64,000 bases of DNA from Schizochytrium sp. CCTCC M209059. Taxonomy: Eukaryota > Sar > Bigyra > Thraustochytrida > Thraustochytriidae. The stretch covers positions 62,001 to 126,000 of the forward strand of contig KN805371.1 of assembly GCA_000818945.1 (NCBI GenBank), read 5' to 3'. The position numbers were made by a program, and so were the translations under genes. Below the pieces are notes generated by a model. That model was not told where the DNA came from, did not search any database, and saw only the letters and a program-made list of their open reading frames with translations. Positions 1 to 10,068 of the stretch are shown in pieces. Position 1 is the stretch's first letter; the number at the start of each line of letters is the position of its first letter.

Positions 1-3000
1 ATGTCGGATCCTGACTCTGGACCCCATGGCAGTGGGCCTTTTCTCGTGCGGAACAAGGTCAAGCTCACGTGGTCACTCGCCGCCACAGCGCTTCTGCTTA
101 TCTACAAGTCCCGACTGAATTCCAAAATGGACGCCGATGAGGAGTCTTGGATCATGGGCGAACTCGCCAAGCAACGTGATCGTCTCGAGGGCGTCCTTGC
201 TTTCGCTGACTCCAAACTCAAGGAAGTCACTGCCAAGCGCGCGCGTCGTCGCACGCGGTCCCGCGGGTCAGTATCCTCCGCAGCCTCACGTCTCAAGACA
301 GACTCCCCAGTCGCAGCGGCACTGGCCAAGGCCACCGTCGCTGCGATGCCAGCGACGCCACAGGATTCCGACTCCGCTCCGGCAGCGACAGTGTCGCAAG
401 CCTTGACGGCTGCGACGGCAGCTGACAACACCGAAGGAGCTCCTCGCGACGCAAGTAATGGCACGTTCTCTGTCACCACGACCACATCGAATGAAAGCGA
501 TCTCGTGCAGCAGCCAAATAGTCTGGCCCTAGGATCTCAGACAGATACGGACAAGACAAACGAAGAGGTAGCCCGTACGAACGACACGGAAACGGAAATG
601 GATAAAGAAGAGAGCGAGGAGACCAAGAGCAGCGACGATAACGACGCCAGCACCTCCAAAGAGGATGAGTCCGATGCCGAGTCAGACGCTGACGCGACCG
701 AGCACGAAGATGAGAATGTTGTCGACGTGGCTGTCATTATCGATGCAACCGAGGATGTCGCGCAATTCGACCGAAACGACCCACTTGTGCACCAAGGGTT
801 GCTCGGCGCTTCGCGTGCGGTGTGCCACAACATTCTCCACCTTGGCGAGCTCGACGACATTGCCGACCCAGCCAAATCAGCGTCGGCACTCACCTCGGCT
901 ACGGCCAGCAAGCTCATCGAACAGCTCGAGTTCGAGGAGGAGATTCTCGACCACGCCGATACCTTTCGTCTGGACAAGGGCCCCTATCGCGAGGCGATGC
1001 GCGAAGCTGTGCAAAAGGCCAAGCATGTGATTCGTCTACGGCGCAAGAACCAAATCATTAAAACGCTCGTGCTGCTCGAACGCGCCAAGTCGCAGTTTCC
1101 CTACATGATCGTGTCGGGTCTGTTGTCCGTGGTGCACGGGTCTATTTATGCACTGCGCACTCACTACATGAGCCAGGTGATGACCCTCGCATACGAACAA
1201 GTCGGCGCCGCCGGGTCGGGACCGCAACGAATTCGGGAAAATATTCAGACTCTCTTCATGCTGGAGGTCCTCGGTCTGCTGAGCGAGTTTGTGAGCACCA
1301 AGACCAAGTCCATGGGCCGCCGCAAGTTCGTGCTCAAGCTCAAGACAGACCTTTTTCGCAGCCTCATCACCCAAGACATCAAGTACTTTGAGACGCACGA
1401 CTTGTACGAGGCACGGCAAGTCATTGGCAATACCGACTACACGTGTTTGTCCCTCTTTGATCTCCCCATTGACACGATCCAGAACCTCTCGAGTATGAGC
1501 GCAAGCGCACTCATGCTTTGGCACAAAAATCGGCGTCTCAGTGGATTTATGGCGGTCATGCTCCCCTTGCGTGTTATCGTCTCCGAATTGCTTTACAAGG
1601 TACAGTATCAGGTGGAGTCTTCGATGCTGACTGCCCAGGTGACAAACTTTAGTGACGTTTGGACGATTCTTGTCAACCCGAGTGGGCTGCGCACACTGCG
1701 TAGTTTTGGCCGCGAGCCGCTCGAAACGGCCATGTTTTCCCAAGGCCTCAAGGTCAAGGATCGGTCCAATGACCGCGTCACGCTGCTTTACAACATCTTT
1801 GAGATCTTGCGCTCGCTCGTAGACAACTCTGTGGAGATTGCCGCGCTTTGGTATGGCGGCACACTGGCATCGCGCGGTGAGCTCGACGTGTCCGATTTGG
1901 CTTCGTTCACGTCGACAGCTTCGTATGCGTTTGAGCGGGGTCGTTCCATTTTCTATCAGTTCCGCGGTCTCTTTTCCAATAATGGCATTGTTGACTCTGC
2001 AGAAAAAATGTATGACTTGCTCAACAACAAGCCGGGCATCGGGATCGACGCTCCGCCGCTCGCGAGCATGCCGACTGACGACAACACAGTCTCGTGGTCT
2101 GTAGCCTTTGAACACGTCACCTTTGCCTACCCGAAGCGGCCGCAAGTCAAGGCCCTCACAGACGTGAGCTTTTCCATTGATGAAGGCGAACAGGTGGGCA
2201 TCCTCGGGGAATCTGGGTGTGGCAAGTCGACGCTCATCTCACTCGTCCTTCGCATGTACGACACGGATGCTGGCTGTATCCGCGTCGGGGGACGGCCTAT
2301 TGCCTCGTGGAACCCATTGTGGCTGCGGCGACGAATCGCGATAGTGTCACAAGACATTTACTTGCCCTTTCGTACCGTCAAGGAGAACCTCACGTACGGT
2401 CTCTTTGAAGCTCCGGCAACCGACAAGCGCAGGCGCGATGAGGAGATGCGTGCCGCTCTGCGCATGGCGCGTTGCGAGGACCTCTTTTTTGATACCAAGC
2501 GCTTTCCGCAGCAGTGGCACACAGATATTGGACGTGACGGCGCCGACCTTAGCGGCGGCGAGCGCCAGCGTCTGTGCATTGCAAGGGCCATTCTTGCCAG
2601 GCCAAGGATCCTCATTCTCGACGAGGCAACCTCTGCTCTTGATGAAGAGTCACAGTACCAAGTGCAAGAGGCGATTCAGGCCCTTTACGAGCAATCGGGC
2701 CGCCGATTGACAATTCTTTCCGTAGCGCATCGCATCTCGAACTTTCGCCACGTCGATCGACTCATTGTGCTCGACAAGGGCCGCGTCGTTGAACAAGGCA
2801 AGGCGTCTGACCTCGTCAAGCGCAAGGACGGCATCTTTGCCAATTATGTCAACCGCGCCACGCTTAATTTCGACGGCGAGCCCGCCGAGGGGGAGCCCTC
2901 TGAGAATCTCCTTGCTGCTGCAAAGCAGGTCATGGAGAACAGCGCCTCTGATCCGACGCCGCACAGGGAGGATGCGCAAATGGAGAATGGAATGTCTGCC

Positions 3001-3117
3001 AACACGCAAGCTGAAGAGAATGGAAAGCCTGGCCACACAGACGCTCGAGAGAACGGAAAAATTCCTTTAGGCACGGAAGCTGAAGAGCATGTTAGCTTCT
3101 CTGCAAATGCGAGCTGA
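1..3117 (+). CDS. ABC transporter, half-size exporter (ABCB/TAP-like)
   Basis: A 1,038-residue membrane transporter that would use ATP hydrolysis to move an unknown substrate; exporters of this half-size class work as dimers. An N-terminal hydrophobic helix (about 22-37) is followed by a long low-complexity acidic stretch (about 100-245). The transmembrane domain spans about 345-650 and one nucleotide-binding domain about 705-945. In the latter I see Walker A GESGCGKST at 736-744, signature LSGGERQR from 850, Walker B ILILDEATSALD from 870 and the H-loop His at 910. The C-terminal 90 residues are polar with short repeats of the ENGK type. The window begins exactly at the ATG, so a longer N-terminus cannot be excluded. 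The one-TMD/one-NBD order and TAP-like NBD support the subfamily; substrate and membrane are unknown. Confidence 0.9.
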   Translation: MSDPDSGPHGSGPFLVRNKVKLTWSLAATALLLIYKSRLNSKMDADEESWIMGELAKQRDRLEGVLAFADSKLKEVTAKRARRRTRSRGSVSSAASRLKTDSPVAAALAKATVAAMPATPQDSDSAPAATVSQALTAATAADNTEGAPRDASNGTFSVTTTTSNESDLVQQPNSLALGSQTDTDKTNEEVARTNDTETEMDKEESEETKSSDDNDASTSKEDESDAESDADATEHEDENVVDVAVIIDATEDVAQFDRNDPLVHQGLLGASRAVCHNILHLGELDDIADPAKSASALTSATASKLIEQLEFEEEILDHADTFRLDKGPYREAMREAVQKAKHVIRLRRKNQIIKTLVLLERAKSQFPYMIVSGLLSVVHGSIYALRTHYMSQVMTLAYEQVGAAGSGPQRIRENIQTLFMLEVLGLLSEFVSTKTKSMGRRKFVLKLKTDLFRSLITQDIKYFETHDLYEARQVIGNTDYTCLSLFDLPIDTIQNLSSMSASALMLWHKNRRLSGFMAVMLPLRVIVSELLYKVQYQVESSMLTAQVTNFSDVWTILVNPSGLRTLRSFGREPLETAMFSQGLKVKDRSNDRVTLLYNIFEILRSLVDNSVEIAALWYGGTLASRGELDVSDLASFTSTASYAFERGRSIFYQFRGLFSNNGIVDSAEKMYDLLNNKPGIGIDAPPLASMPTDDNTVSWSVAFEHVTFAYPKRPQVKALTDVSFSIDEGEQVGILGESGCGKSTLISLVLRMYDTDAGCIRVGGRPIASWNPLWLRRRIAIVSQDIYLPFRTVKENLTYGLFEAPATDKRRRDEEMRAALRMARCEDLFFDTKRFPQQWHTDIGRDGADLSGGERQRLCIARAILARPRILILDEATSALDEESQYQVQEAIQALYEQSGRRLTILSVAHRISNFRHVDRLIVLDKGRVVEQGKASDLVKRKDGIFANYVNRATLNFDGEPAEGEPSENLLAAAKQVMENSASDPTPHREDAQMENGMSANTQAEENGKPGHTDARENGKIPLGTEAEEHVSFSANAS

Positions 3118-3469
3118 TACACGTTTGCGTAGTACTATTAATAATGCCCTCTTCACCCCTCTCTATAACTTATGCGAGCTTCGTGATGATTATTCTACTT
3201 TCGCACACCTCTTCCTTTCCTTCGCAAAGGGTTCTGTACTTGTTGCCAGCTGCGTAGTAGCAGGCCTAGGCATTGTATAGACCGAGCGATTCTTGACAAA
3301 ATGATGCTTTCGCGAATGGGCGTCTGAGTCGGAGTCCACTTGCGCCACAGGCAAAAACTTTGCACGCACGAGCCGCCGTGCTCTGCGCGCAGCGTCGCAG
3401 ACCGAGCCGGGACTGGCAGTAAAAGAGGGGGGCTGCGCGCGCGCCTCCTCTTACGACTCGTACCCAACC
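3118..3469. other. Intergenic, 352 bp
   Basis: Lies between the ABC transporter stop and the next start on the same strand. It must hold the 3' end of the first gene and the promoter of the second. I see no clear TATA box, repeat or RNA gene. Confidence 0.5.
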
Positions 3470-4126
3470 ATGTCGGACGTTCCTGTGGCGGTCCTCGCCC
3501 AAGAAGACATTGAGCGAGACGCGGTCGTCGCTGGAGACGAGGTATCGAGGACCTCGCGCGACTCTCTTGCGGCGCAGCTCCCGGGCGTGGTGGCGGGTAG
3601 CACGTACAGATGCACTAGAACGGACAGCATACTTGAATTTGTGGATACCGAAGGCAAAGTTGTCGTCGTCCTTGACGCAGAGAAACAAGTCCTGTCAAAT
3701 GCCAATGGTCTCGAGGCCTTCAAAATACAGTCTCATATCGTCTCGATTGAGAGCGATACATCCAACGAGACCGCAAAAGATTCTCTTCTCGTTGCTTTTG
3801 AAATGAACAGTCAAGAGGAAATTTATGCAAAGGTCGTATTGATTTCCGATGATGCCTCGCCAAAATTCGAACTAGACATTCGCATAAACTATCGGGGATA
3901 CGAATACGAGGGCCATTACAGCGGCGAGAACTCCACGCACTTGCTCTCCCATGGCTTGTCTATCTCGCATGAAGGAGAATCTGTGGCTACACTCTTTCTT
4001 CAAGACCTTTCTTTGCAATTTGGGGGCGCCGGAATGCGTATAGAAACGCAAGAAGCGTGTCTGCTTCCGTCACTTCCGCTCCTCATGGCGTCATCTCTTG
4101 TGCTATACTATAAATTTTCGAAATGA
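3470..4126 (+). CDS. Unknown tail-anchored protein, copy A
   Basis: A 218-residue protein of unknown function. The N-terminus (MSDVPVAVLAQEDIERDAVV) matches that of the minus-strand gene at 5701-6423 (MADLPLAVVVAQGDMDRNSV). Further shared features are a beta-rich middle (for example FELDIRINYRGYEYEG against LKLNALVDNQTYKIEA) and a hydrophobic segment close to the C-terminus (about 199-213), so the two are diverged paralogues. A single C-terminal membrane segment with a short basic tail and no signal peptide suggests a tail-anchored protein facing the cytosol. The layout faintly recalls scramblase/LURP-like beta folds, but I cannot confirm that. An AATAAA lies about 155 bp past the stop, at 4281. 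The start is the first ATG of the frame and agrees with the paralogue. Confidence 0.7.
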   Translation: MSDVPVAVLAQEDIERDAVVAGDEVSRTSRDSLAAQLPGVVAGSTYRCTRTDSILEFVDTEGKVVVVLDAEKQVLSNANGLEAFKIQSHIVSIESDTSNETAKDSLLVAFEMNSQEEIYAKVVLISDDASPKFELDIRINYRGYEYEGHYSGENSTHLLSHGLSISHEGESVATLFLQDLSLQFGGAGMRIETQEACLLPSLPLLMASSLVLYYKFSK

Positions 4127-4376
4127 TCTGTATTTTCCTCGTTTTCCGCACTTTCATTCTAACTGTCTTTGGAAAAATTCAACTCGAAAACCACGTCGTG
4201 TACGCGAGTGACCATGAACAGTTTCTCGAGGACTTGGCTCGGAATAAGGAAAGAGCGTCGATTATTTAGAATAGAAAAGAAATAAAAGTGCACAAAAGGC
4301 AGGCATTTTGGCCTTCAGCCCTAACGGGGCATCACGATTGAGTGACGTAAGAGCGCTACTCCCAAGACGAAAATGA

Positions 4377-5477
4377 TCAACAAGAAAAGTCTCCATCTTC
4401 ACCTCGCGCTTTCGTCTCAGAACCTACAACCTTTTGGGGCGCATTCAGCGTCAGAATTTTCTCCCGCAAAACATCGTCCACCCGGTCTAAATCCTCGTCA
4501 TTGATTTGGTCGAGATGGTGCCCGCTCACCAAGAGGACGGAAGCGCCCTGTGTGTGCAGCGCGAAGCTGTTGAGCCAGAAGTGCAGATATTCATAGGCCT
4601 CCTCGCAGGAAGACAGCTCATCAAAGTTCGTCGCATCGCGAGAATTTTCGCGACCCACAAACTCGCGCATGTCAAAAGTGACTAAATTAAGGCCCTTGTC
4701 AGTAACAAAGATATGTAGCGCGTAAAACACCTTTTGACCACCGTAGTCCCAGATCGTATAGCTCAGGTCCAAGGACGCGTCTCCCGGCAACGTCTGTTGT
4801 TTTGTCACCGACAGCTCGCACCGCTTCGCAGCGTCCGCGTCGCTAAGCTCAATCAATGGAACTCTTCTTCCCCGCGTCGCTAAGCTCAATCAATGGAACT
4901 CTTCTTACCATCGCTTCCGGTGTCGTCGAGGCGCGCAATATCCGCGATTTCGGCCACCAACTTCTGAAATAATTGAACACCCCTTTTTCTGACGGACCTG
5001 GATCGACTCTTTAAGGAGTGCTGTCGTGGACATGTATTACTCCAAGGCTGTTTTCATATCATTGTGGTCGAACTCCGTCTCTCCTTTGTCGCCAGGTTCA
5101 AAAATCCAGTCGCGGGCATGTAAGCTGGGAACATCCGCAACCTCCATCGAATCATGCTCCGGGTTTGGTTCCTGTGCGGTCAGGGATCGTACTAGCGACG
5201 TTTTGCCGGCACGGCCGCGTCCTAGAATCATCATCTTGCATCGCCGCCACGGTGCCTGGGCACCGCCGTCTCCCAAAACTGCGTCCACAGTCGCATTCCA
5301 TGCAGAAGTCGCCCTGTTGCGCTTCTGAAATTCTTCAATTCGTTCCATGATCTCCGCGCTCGTGATCTCTTCGCTGAAAAGACGACGACGACGACGACGA
5401 TGATGATGATGATGATGAGCGACCACGCGAGCGAGAGCAACTGTCGTGGGCAACGCAAGGTATACTATTGACACCAT
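4377..5477 (-). pseudogene. Roco-family Roc GTPase remnant, disrupted
   Basis: Minus-strand remains of a Ras-of-complex GTPase. The upstream piece (5477-5037) carries a P-loop GRGRAGKTS; the downstream piece (4889-4377) carries the switch II motif DYGGQ and a G4-like GHHLDQI. The pieces are separated by an in-frame TAA at 5037-5039 and a frame change at the C4T5 run (4980-4988 on the plus strand). A 35-bp sequence is also repeated at 4835-4869 and 4872-4906 (period 37, not a multiple of three). The downstream piece has no ATG. Reading stops soon after G4, so G5 and the COR domain that Roco proteins need are absent. A GAC/GAT microsatellite at 5383-5428 encodes His and Arg runs near the N-terminus. 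Sequencing error at the homopolymer or a hidden intron are alternatives, but three separate defects favour a pseudogene. Confidence 0.75.
4835..4906. repeat. Short direct duplication, 35 bp x 2
   Basis: Two identical 35-bp copies (4835-4869 and 4872-4906) separated by 2 bp, inside the Roc remnant. The 37-bp period shifts the reading frame, so this is one of the lesions of that gene. Confidence 0.9.
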
Positions 5478-5700
5478 GACAGGCCAAGGGAAGTGGTGAC
5501 CAAATCAACGTACGATTTCTGAAACTAAGATAGTCGCGGCAAAAGACGCGACGAATGAAGATTGTAAAAGAGAATCCTAAAAGCAAAAGATGAGGAAATG
5601 CAACTCAGGCCATTGCTAGAAAACGAACGCAATGTGACGCAGAGATTAATAGGCCCCGCAATGGACATTGGCTTACGTCAAGGAGTTTTTGCGTAAGAAG

Positions 5701-6423
5701 TCATGTAGCAAGATAGGAAAGGTGAGGACTTAGTTTGAGCTCTTTCGCAGCAACGACGAAAGACACAACCATGAGCATCACAGCAACCGGATGCAAGCAG
5801 GTCGAGTTGATTTCCAAATCGATTTTCGGGTATCCACCCTCTGGTGAAAACGTGAACATGACCTTTGCAACTTCTGCTGTTGCACAACTGATCGGGATGT
5901 TCACCCCGAGCAATCTTTGGGCCTCAATTTTATACGTCTGGTTGTCAACGAGAGCGTTAAGCTTAAGATATGGTGCGCTCCCACCCTTCATGCTTTCGGC
6001 AGTGACACGCAGCATCTTGCGTGCCGTCGCCGTCGCAGAGAAGTCGACACTCAGATAGCCTTGTTCAAGGCAGCAGCACTCGTCGCCGCCGTAGCCAAGT
6101 TCGTCTTGGCTCATTGTGAATACCTCCACTTTGGCAGCTTCGTTCATGCCCGAATCCATGAGGACTGCCCGTGTTGGCGAGCTGACCGAAACGAGCGTTG
6201 GCACCATCATCATGACCATATCATTGGATGCATTTTCAATGATGATTGGATCGCCGCCTCCATGCGAGTACGTGCCTGAGCTGTGCACGTTGGGAAAGAG
6301 CGATTGCATCTCGTAGCTCGGATTCGCTTCGTCTTCTCGTTCATCGACCGCGGTCGCCACAAGGACGGAATTTCGGTCCATGTCACCTTGGGCGACCACC
6401 ACCGCGAGGGGTAAATCGGCCAT
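5701..6423 (-). CDS. Unknown tail-anchored protein, copy B
   Basis: A 240-residue paralogue of the plus-strand protein at 3470-4126, with the same N-terminal motif, a beta-rich centre and a C-terminal hydrophobic segment (VAVMLMVVSFVVAA) followed by a short tail. It has an extra Cys cluster (ECCCLE) absent from copy A. I chose the ATG at 6421-6423 because it aligns with the paralogue start and has purine at -3 and G at +4; the frame extends a little further upstream only through a TTG. The two copies point towards each other with the broken Roco gene between them, suggesting an inverted duplication or an insertion between duplicates. Function unknown; cytosolic face of an internal membrane is inferred from the tail anchor. 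Confidence 0.7.
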   Translation of the reverse strand: MADLPLAVVVAQGDMDRNSVLVATAVDEREDEANPSYEMQSLFPNVHSSGTYSHGGGDPIIIENASNDMVMMMVPTLVSVSSPTRAVLMDSGMNEAAKVEVFTMSQDELGYGGDECCCLEQGYLSVDFSATATARKMLRVTAESMKGGSAPYLKLNALVDNQTYKIEAQRLLGVNIPISCATAEVAKVMFTFSPEGGYPKIDLEINSTCLHPVAVMLMVVSFVVAAKELKLSPHLSYLAT

Positions 6424-6659
6424 CTTCGAATTTTCAACCAAGAGAGAGCTCCGAAGTCCCGCTTCGCTTCGCTCGGCCCTGCCCCCCCTTCGCGCCCACC
6501 TCCCCCTTCCTCCGCGTCTTCACGTTGTTGGCCCCGTGCGCGTATGGGGTCCTCGCCCTCGCCGCCCTCAGTCTGTCTGCACGTGCCGCCCAATCAGTCG
6601 ACGATCGAACTTCTTCGCGCCGCCGCGGCCGCTGCCGCCTGGCTGTGGCCGCTGCCGGC
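6424..6659. other. Intergenic before the gap
   Basis: Shared upstream region of the minus-strand gene at 5701-6423 and the plus-strand glycosyltransferase. It is rich in C and GCC runs. The frame of the downstream gene is open through it, so part may be coding, but I cannot place a start. Confidence 0.4.
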
Positions 6660-7101
6660 NNNNNNNNNNNNNNNNNNNNNNNNNNNNNNNNNNNNNNNNN
6701 NNNNNNNNNNNNNNNNNNNNNNNNNNNNNNNNNNNNNNNNNNNNNNNNNNNNNNNNNNNNNNNNNNNNNNNNNNNNNNNNNNNNNNNNNNNNNNNNNNNN
6801 NNNNNNNNNNNNNNNNNNNNNNNNNNNNNNNNNNNNNNNNNNNNNNNNNNNNNNNNNNNNNNNNNNNNNNNNNNNNNNNNNNNNNNNNNNNNNNNNNNNN
6901 NNNNNNNNNNNNNNNNNNNNNNNNNNNNNNNNNNNNNNNNNNNNNNNNNNNNNNNNNNNNNNNNNNNNNNNNNNNNNNNNNNNNNNNNNNNNNNNNNNNN
7001 NNNNNNNNNNNNNNNNNNNNNNNNNNNNNNNNNNNNNNNNNNNNNNNNNNNNNNNNNNNNNNNNNNNNNNNNNNNNNNNNNNNNNNNNNNNNNNNNNNNN
7101 N
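6660..7101. other. Assembly gap, 442 N
   Basis: A run of unknown bases flanked on both sides by GC-rich GCC/GCG runs. It removes the 5' part of the glycosyltransferase gene. Whether its length is real or a placeholder is unknown. Confidence 1.
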
Positions 7102-8873
7102 CGGCGGCGCGCCCGCGCGAGGGGCTCGCGAGCGGCGGCGAGGAGGGAGGAACAGGGGAGACGCGGGGCCTCGCGACCACGGTGCTGGCCGTGACGCTGG
7201 CGGCGGCGGCGGCGTTGGCAAGCCTTGTGCAGATTCTCAGCCTCGTGCGCTGGCGCAAGACGCGCGGCCCTGGACTCCGAGCGCTTGGGCTGTGGATCGC
7301 AGCTCTTCGCCAGGATAGGCTCCTCGTGGCGTTGGAGGTCGTGCTTGCCGCCATTGCAGTTTGGCGTGGCGAAGGCAGCACGCGTGAACAGTTCGTCCCG
7401 AGCCCGTGCGCAGACTTGCCTCCAGCCGCGCGATCCGTGCCGAAAGGCACCAAAGCGCGCATCGTCATGCTTGCGATGGGCAGCCGTGGCGATGTCCAGC
7501 CCTTTATTGCGCTAGGCAAAGCATTGGAATCGTCGGGGCGCGTGCACGTGGTGATCGCGACCATGGCCAAGTTCCAGGAACTGGTCCAGCGTCATGGCCT
7601 CGAAGCTGCAGATTGCGGAATGCTCGACTTGGAGTTGCATCGTCCGATCTGGAGGACCGCGACACACATTTCGGAGCTAGCAGACGTGGCCCAAGGTCGA
7701 ATCCTTGACCAATATCCTCGCGTCGCCAACGGGTTCCGTATAGCCTGCCAAGGCTGCGACCTCATCGTCGCCATGGGTGTGACGAGCGGCTTTGGGCTTA
7801 CACTCGCCGAATATTACAATGTGCCATGCTGGGTCGTTGCCTTGGCCCCTGAGCAGCCAACGCGGGAATTCGCGCCTCCAAACGCACCGCGATCTTCTCT
7901 GGGCATCCTCAATTTGCTTCGCTGGTACTGGCACTGGGCTCGTCTCGGACTTGCAGCGCGACGTGGTCTTCGCGGCCGCGGCAACCCGGAGCAGGACTTT
8001 CGAACCGAGGTTCTAGGCTTGGATCCCCTTGGCGGGGGCAAGCGTCTCCGTCAAATTCAGCATGTCTCTAAACTTTGTGCATTTTCTCCTGCATTCGTCC
8101 CGAAACCTCATGACTGGCCAGTCAACTGTATCGTGACAGGCTTTTGGTTTCTCGATAGTGGTAGCGAGCAAGATACCATCCCCGATGGATATGCAGGTGC
8201 AGATGCAGATGTAGACACTAATAAAGCTTTGCGTAAGCGGGAAACAAAGCAACTTGTGCTTGCAAAGCTACATAGTGTTCTGCAGCAAGCTCGCGGACGG
8301 ATCGCGTGCATAAATTTTGGTTCCATGACCAAGGTCGCGCGCGAGCTCGGTGTAGTCGATGCAATTTGCAAATGCTTTACCGAGGACTTTACAGTCATCC
8401 TAATCGACCCAGAGGCAATACTATCATTCGATGAGAGCCCTACCGACGCGAATGACTCGACACAATTCTACGTAATTCGTGAGGTGGCGCACGAGTCGTT
8501 GTTTCCCTCATGTGATATTGTTGTGCACCACGGAGGCGCGGGAACAAGTGCGCGCGTTGTACAGTGCAAATGTCCTGCGCTGGTGGTGCCAATCATGCTC
8601 TGGACGGATCAGCCTTTATGGGCTGACCGTCTCGAAGCCTTGGGGGTCGCACGACATCTCAAGCGTTCTGAGCTCGATCGCGCACCGGACGTTTTTCTCG
8701 CCCGTGGACGCGCAGCAGTCTCGAGCCTACTTTCACGCAAGCGCGTTGACGCTGTAGCGAGTCTCGCACGCCAAATGCAACAAGAAGAGTCCGATGCTTT
8801 GGCGAAAAGCGTTGACATCATTCTCAGGTCGCTTCCCGTCGTAAGCTCTGCCCAGTCAAAGGGCGAGAATTGA
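7102..8873 (+). CDS. Sterol 3-beta-glucosyltransferase-like glycosyltransferase (5' partial)
   Basis: About 590 codons remain after the gap. A membrane helix comes first (TTVLAVTLAAAAALASLVQI). It is followed by a GT-B fold N-terminal half beginning at IVMLAMGSRGDVQPFIALG, the glycine-rich start typical of UGT80/Atg26 enzymes. The C-terminal half holds HHGGAGTSARVVQC (8522-8563), then VVPIMLWTDQPLWADRLEALG, which matches the UDP-sugar-binding block of sterol glucosyltransferases. The expected reaction is transfer of glucose from UDP-glucose to a sterol or other lipid at a membrane. Here IMLWTDQ replaces the more usual PFFGDQ-type sequence, so the acceptor may differ. The start lies in the gap or just before it (an ATG at 6544 is not in this frame). 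A rhamnosyl- or other lipid glycosyltransferase of the same family is possible. Confidence 0.8.
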
Positions 8874-9009
8874 AAAAAAACTCGCATGTAAGCTAGTAAA
8901 CACAAAAGAAAGATTACAAAAGAGAAACCTGTTAAAAAAAAGTTGGCGCCTGGGGGCATCCAGTCGTATGGCCCCTCGCGCAATGGAGAGATTTTGTTTA
9001 TTATCAATC

Positions 9010-10068
9010 CTACGAGAAGAAACGATTGGCGTTATCAAAAGTCGCCTGTGCCAAGCGATTTACGTCCATATTGAGCGTCTTTGCGAGCGCTTCGACAACG
9101 AGAGGCAGCGACGCCGGCACATTGGGCGAGACTGCCTTAAGTATCTTTTTGCGTTCCTTGGGCGTTGCTTCAGAGGGCACAAGAGAAGCTTGGCAGCCTG
9201 GAAATCCAAGATATGGTGCATCGGTCTCCACCATAATGCGGTCGAGAGGGGGCCGGACTTGAGCGAGAGCCTCGCGTAGATCCTTGCCAGCCTGCTCGCG
9301 GCAAATGAGCCCAGAGACGCTAATATAAAAACCACGGTCCAAGTACGTTTGGAGCTCGGACGCGGTGCCCGTGAAACAATGCACAATGGCAGGCGGGAGC
9401 GTTGATGAAAATTGGTCCAAGACTTCGAGGAAGGCCTTGTGCGCAAGCCTCTCGTGTAGAAACAATGGCTTCTTTAGCTCGCATGCAAGAGCAACTTGGG
9501 GAGCAAACCATGCTAGTTGAGAATCTGCTTCCGGAAACCCCTCTGAGAAATCGAGGCCACACTCACCGATGGCAGCAGCGCCATGCCCAAGTTCGCGCAC
9601 GCTTCTCAAGCTCTTAGAAATAAATGCATCAGGCTCTTTCGATGCCTCGTACGGATGGACACCTGCAGTATACAAGATGCGAACACCAGCAAGATTATCT
9701 TGGGCTGCGAGACACTGCGCCTCTCGGGAAGATCCCACATCGCTCCCGGGTACAAGCATCGCCTCGACACCTTCATTTCGTGCTGCGCGTATTGCCCTTT
9801 CAACGCCAATCTTCGCAAAGGTCTCGTGCGTCAGATTGCAGTCTACATCAAAAAGCCTCTTGACGGCAGTCTCTGGATCCGTCGTCGTCGCTGTCGTGGT
9901 CGTCGCTGTCTCCATCGTTGTGGTGACCTGAGACCTGGAAAACGTCACAGGCGTACTCTTCGCTGCCCGAGCAGCCCAGCTAGCGCGGGAGAACCCTTCG
10001 CAACAATTGGACGTCATTACGGCCTTCCCTTGCGCCAAGTTTATCGCGCTGCTCGTCCTCCGCCACAT
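9010..10068 (-). CDS. TatD-family deoxyribonuclease (TATDN1-like)
   Basis: A 352-residue metal-dependent nuclease of the TatD group. In order I see the first metal motif DVDCNL (the eukaryotic TATDN1 form, in place of DxHxH), GVHPYEA, the Glu of GECGLDF, the His of LFLHER, the His of IVHCFTGT and the Asp of ETDAPYLGFPG. Family members are 3'-5' exonucleases acting in DNA repair or apoptosis-linked DNA decay. The ATG at 10066-10068 is the first of the frame; the leader MWRRTSSAINLAQ and the next 30 residues are rich in Arg, Ser and Ala with almost no acidic residues. That suggests a mitochondrial targeting peptide, with later ATGs (10015-10017) giving a possible cytosolic form. It is head-to-head with the RPC10 gene. 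Confidence 0.9.
   Translation of the reverse strand: MWRRTSSAINLAQGKAVMTSNCCEGFSRASWAARAAKSTPVTFSRSQVTTTMETATTTTATTTDPETAVKRLFDVDCNLTHETFAKIGVERAIRAARNEGVEAMLVPGSDVGSSREAQCLAAQDNLAGVRILYTAGVHPYEASKEPDAFISKSLRSVRELGHGAAAIGECGLDFSEGFPEADSQLAWFAPQVALACELKKPLFLHERLAHKAFLEVLDQFSSTLPPAIVHCFTGTASELQTYLDRGFYISVSGLICREQAGKDLREALAQVRPPLDRIMVETDAPYLGFPGCQASLVPSEATPKERKKILKAVSPNVPASLPLVVEALAKTLNMDVNRLAQATFDNANRFFS

Noticed and set aside
1036..2145. Minus-strand open frame of 369 codons
   Set aside because: Antisense to the ABC transporter with no family motif.
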